From the NCBI GenBank assembly GCA_937967425.1, contig CALBST010000200.1, positions 1 to 5,528 on the forward strand: DNA of 5,528 bases, written 5' to 3'. Positions 5,222 through 5,528 of this stretch are shown in pieces (the first letter of the stretch is position 1; each line of letters opens with the position of its first letter). A model generated the notes under the pieces. It was not told the DNA's origin, ran no database searches, and saw nothing but the letters and a program-made list of their open reading frames with translations. Origin of the DNA: an uncultured Caulobacteraceae bacterium. GTDB lineage: Bacteria; Pseudomonadota; Alphaproteobacteria; Caulobacterales; TH1-2. The position numbers and the translations under genes are program-made.

Positions 5222-5528
<307 letters not shown>

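Overview
The window looks like chromosomal DNA of a stalked or budding-type alphaproteobacterium, probably Caulobacterales or Hyphomonadaceae. The evidence is the 16S rRNA 5' end (alphaproteobacterial signature stretches such as GGCGGCAGGCTTAACAC), the high G+C content, and a holdfast-anchoring gene set of the Caulobacter hfaA-hfaB-hfaD type. The genus cannot be fixed from the sequence alone.

Left part (1-2300, minus strand): an operon read leftwards, hfaA (curlin-like secreted subunit, GTG start), hfaB (CsgG-type outer-membrane lipoprotein) and hfaD (secreted adhesin, running off the left edge). hfaA and hfaB overlap by one base (TAATG); hfaD follows after a 23-base gap with its own ribosome binding site. 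In Caulobacter these three proteins anchor the polar holdfast polysaccharide to the cell envelope. HfaB is the presumed export pore, and HfaA and HfaD are the exported, amyloid-like anchor proteins. A consensus-quality sigma-54 promoter lies just upstream of hfaA. Behind it is a cluster of five copies of a ten-base element (CAGGTGTCAG), arranged as a long inverted repeat around a second small hairpin. The visible part of HfaD is built of degenerate repeats of about 47 residues that start right after the signal peptide.

Middle part (2406-4063, minus strand): a two-gene unit encoding a polytopic DUF2157 membrane protein and, through an ATGA overlap, a membrane-anchored GDYXXLXY-family protein. 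Its stop codon abuts the inverted repeat upstream of hfaA.

Right part (4064-5528, plus strand): a 114-base divergent intergenic region with a 15-base palindrome, then a small two-CBS-domain protein with a strong ribosome binding site. A 612-base non-coding region follows, holding the promoter and leader of a ribosomal RNA operon: an A/T-rich upstream stretch, a TTGACA-N17-TAGAAA promoter, a boxA-like antitermination element and several strong hairpins. The first 307 bases of 16S rRNA run off the right edge.

No tRNA, insertion sequence, CRISPR array or phage gene was seen. The most noteworthy signals are the sigma-54 promoter with its repeat cluster upstream of the holdfast anchor operon, and the 47-residue repeat architecture of HfaD.
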